The notes under the pieces were generated by a model, which was not told where the DNA came from, did no database searches, and worked only from the letters and a program-made list of their open reading frames with translations. A stretch of DNA of 12,275 nucleotides from Candidatus Brocadiaceae bacterium (GTDB taxonomy: Bacteria > Planctomycetota > Brocadiia > SM23-32). The translations under genes were made by a program, and so were the position numbers. Positions 12,220-12,275 of the stretch are shown here, one piece after another. The stretch lies in assembly GCA_003551785.1 (NCBI GenBank), contig PUNP01000773.1:1-12275 (forward strand), in the 5' to 3' direction. Positions within the stretch are counted from its first letter, which is position 1, and each line of letters opens with the position of its first letter.

Positions 12220-12275
12220 ATGAACAAAACTGAAAGAAGTCAAATGAAGAATGTGATACTTATCTGTGATTCAAT
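12220..12275 (+). CDS. Start of an unidentified CDS, cut by the window end
   Basis: ATG at 12220 is preceded by GAGG (12211-12214) at a good distance, and the frame stays open for 18 codons to the window edge (MNKTERSQMKNVILICDS). The pattern of a short charged lead followed by a hydrophobic beta-strand (KNVILICDS) is common at the start of Rossmann-like or response-regulator-like folds, but too little is visible to assign a family. It begins 90 bases after the group II intron. Confidence 0.5.
   Translation, partial: MNKTERSQMKNVILICDS

Overview
The window looks like chromosomal DNA from a Gram-negative, probably anaerobic or microaerophilic bacterium. The clues are an LPS-kinase-like protein (outer-membrane lipid chemistry), a stand-alone rubredoxin, a pyrophosphate-type phosphofructokinase and a type I-alpha glutamine synthetase. 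The set, and a membrane-anchored coiled-coil protein with an acidic tail, remind me of Planctomycetota (Phycisphaerae-like), but this placement is tentative. All functions come from motif recognition by eye; no database was searched.

Layout. 1-1126: two short hairpins, then an LPS-kinase-like gene (+). 1147-2694: on the minus strand, tRNA-Phe, a coiled-coil membrane protein gene, then tRNA-Gln. 2695-3887: a promoter region, then a 53-residue rubredoxin gene and rdgB (XTP/dITP pyrophosphatase), probably one operon. 3888-4518: gene debris, namely the C-terminal half of a four-helix-bundle (S23/IVP-type) protein and a ~160-bp element with terminal inverted repeats. 4519-5955: a visibly more GC-rich insert with a GH28-like beta-helix gene followed by a decayed ORF. 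6006-8764: the minus-strand glycolytic pair pfp (PPi-PFK) then fba (class II aldolase), with a good promoter in front and a good terminator behind. 8765-9614: a long repeat-bearing intergenic region with a doubtful Cys-rich ORF, ending in a near-consensus sigma-54 promoter. 9615-10946: glnA. 11036-11321: a broken fragment of a NifA-type GAF domain and a strong terminator. About 11406-12130: a group II intron ribozyme with a clear domain V but no reverse transcriptase. 12220-end: start of a CDS that runs off the window.

How the genes fit together. pfp and fba carry out consecutive glycolytic steps (fructose-6-P to fructose-1,6-bisP to triose phosphates), with pyrophosphate rather than ATP as the likely phosphoryl donor. 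glnA appears to be sigma-54 driven, and the relic downstream resembles the sensory domain of a sigma-54 activator, so a nitrogen-regulation locus may have partly decayed here. The rest of the accessory content (GH28 island, MITE-like element, IVP remnant, ORF-less intron, dispersed repeats) marks a repeatedly invaded chromosome. I see no defence or biosynthetic system that is clearly new; the most unusual items are the ORF-less intron abutting a dispersed 19-bp repeat, and the sigma-54/GAF-relic arrangement around glnA.
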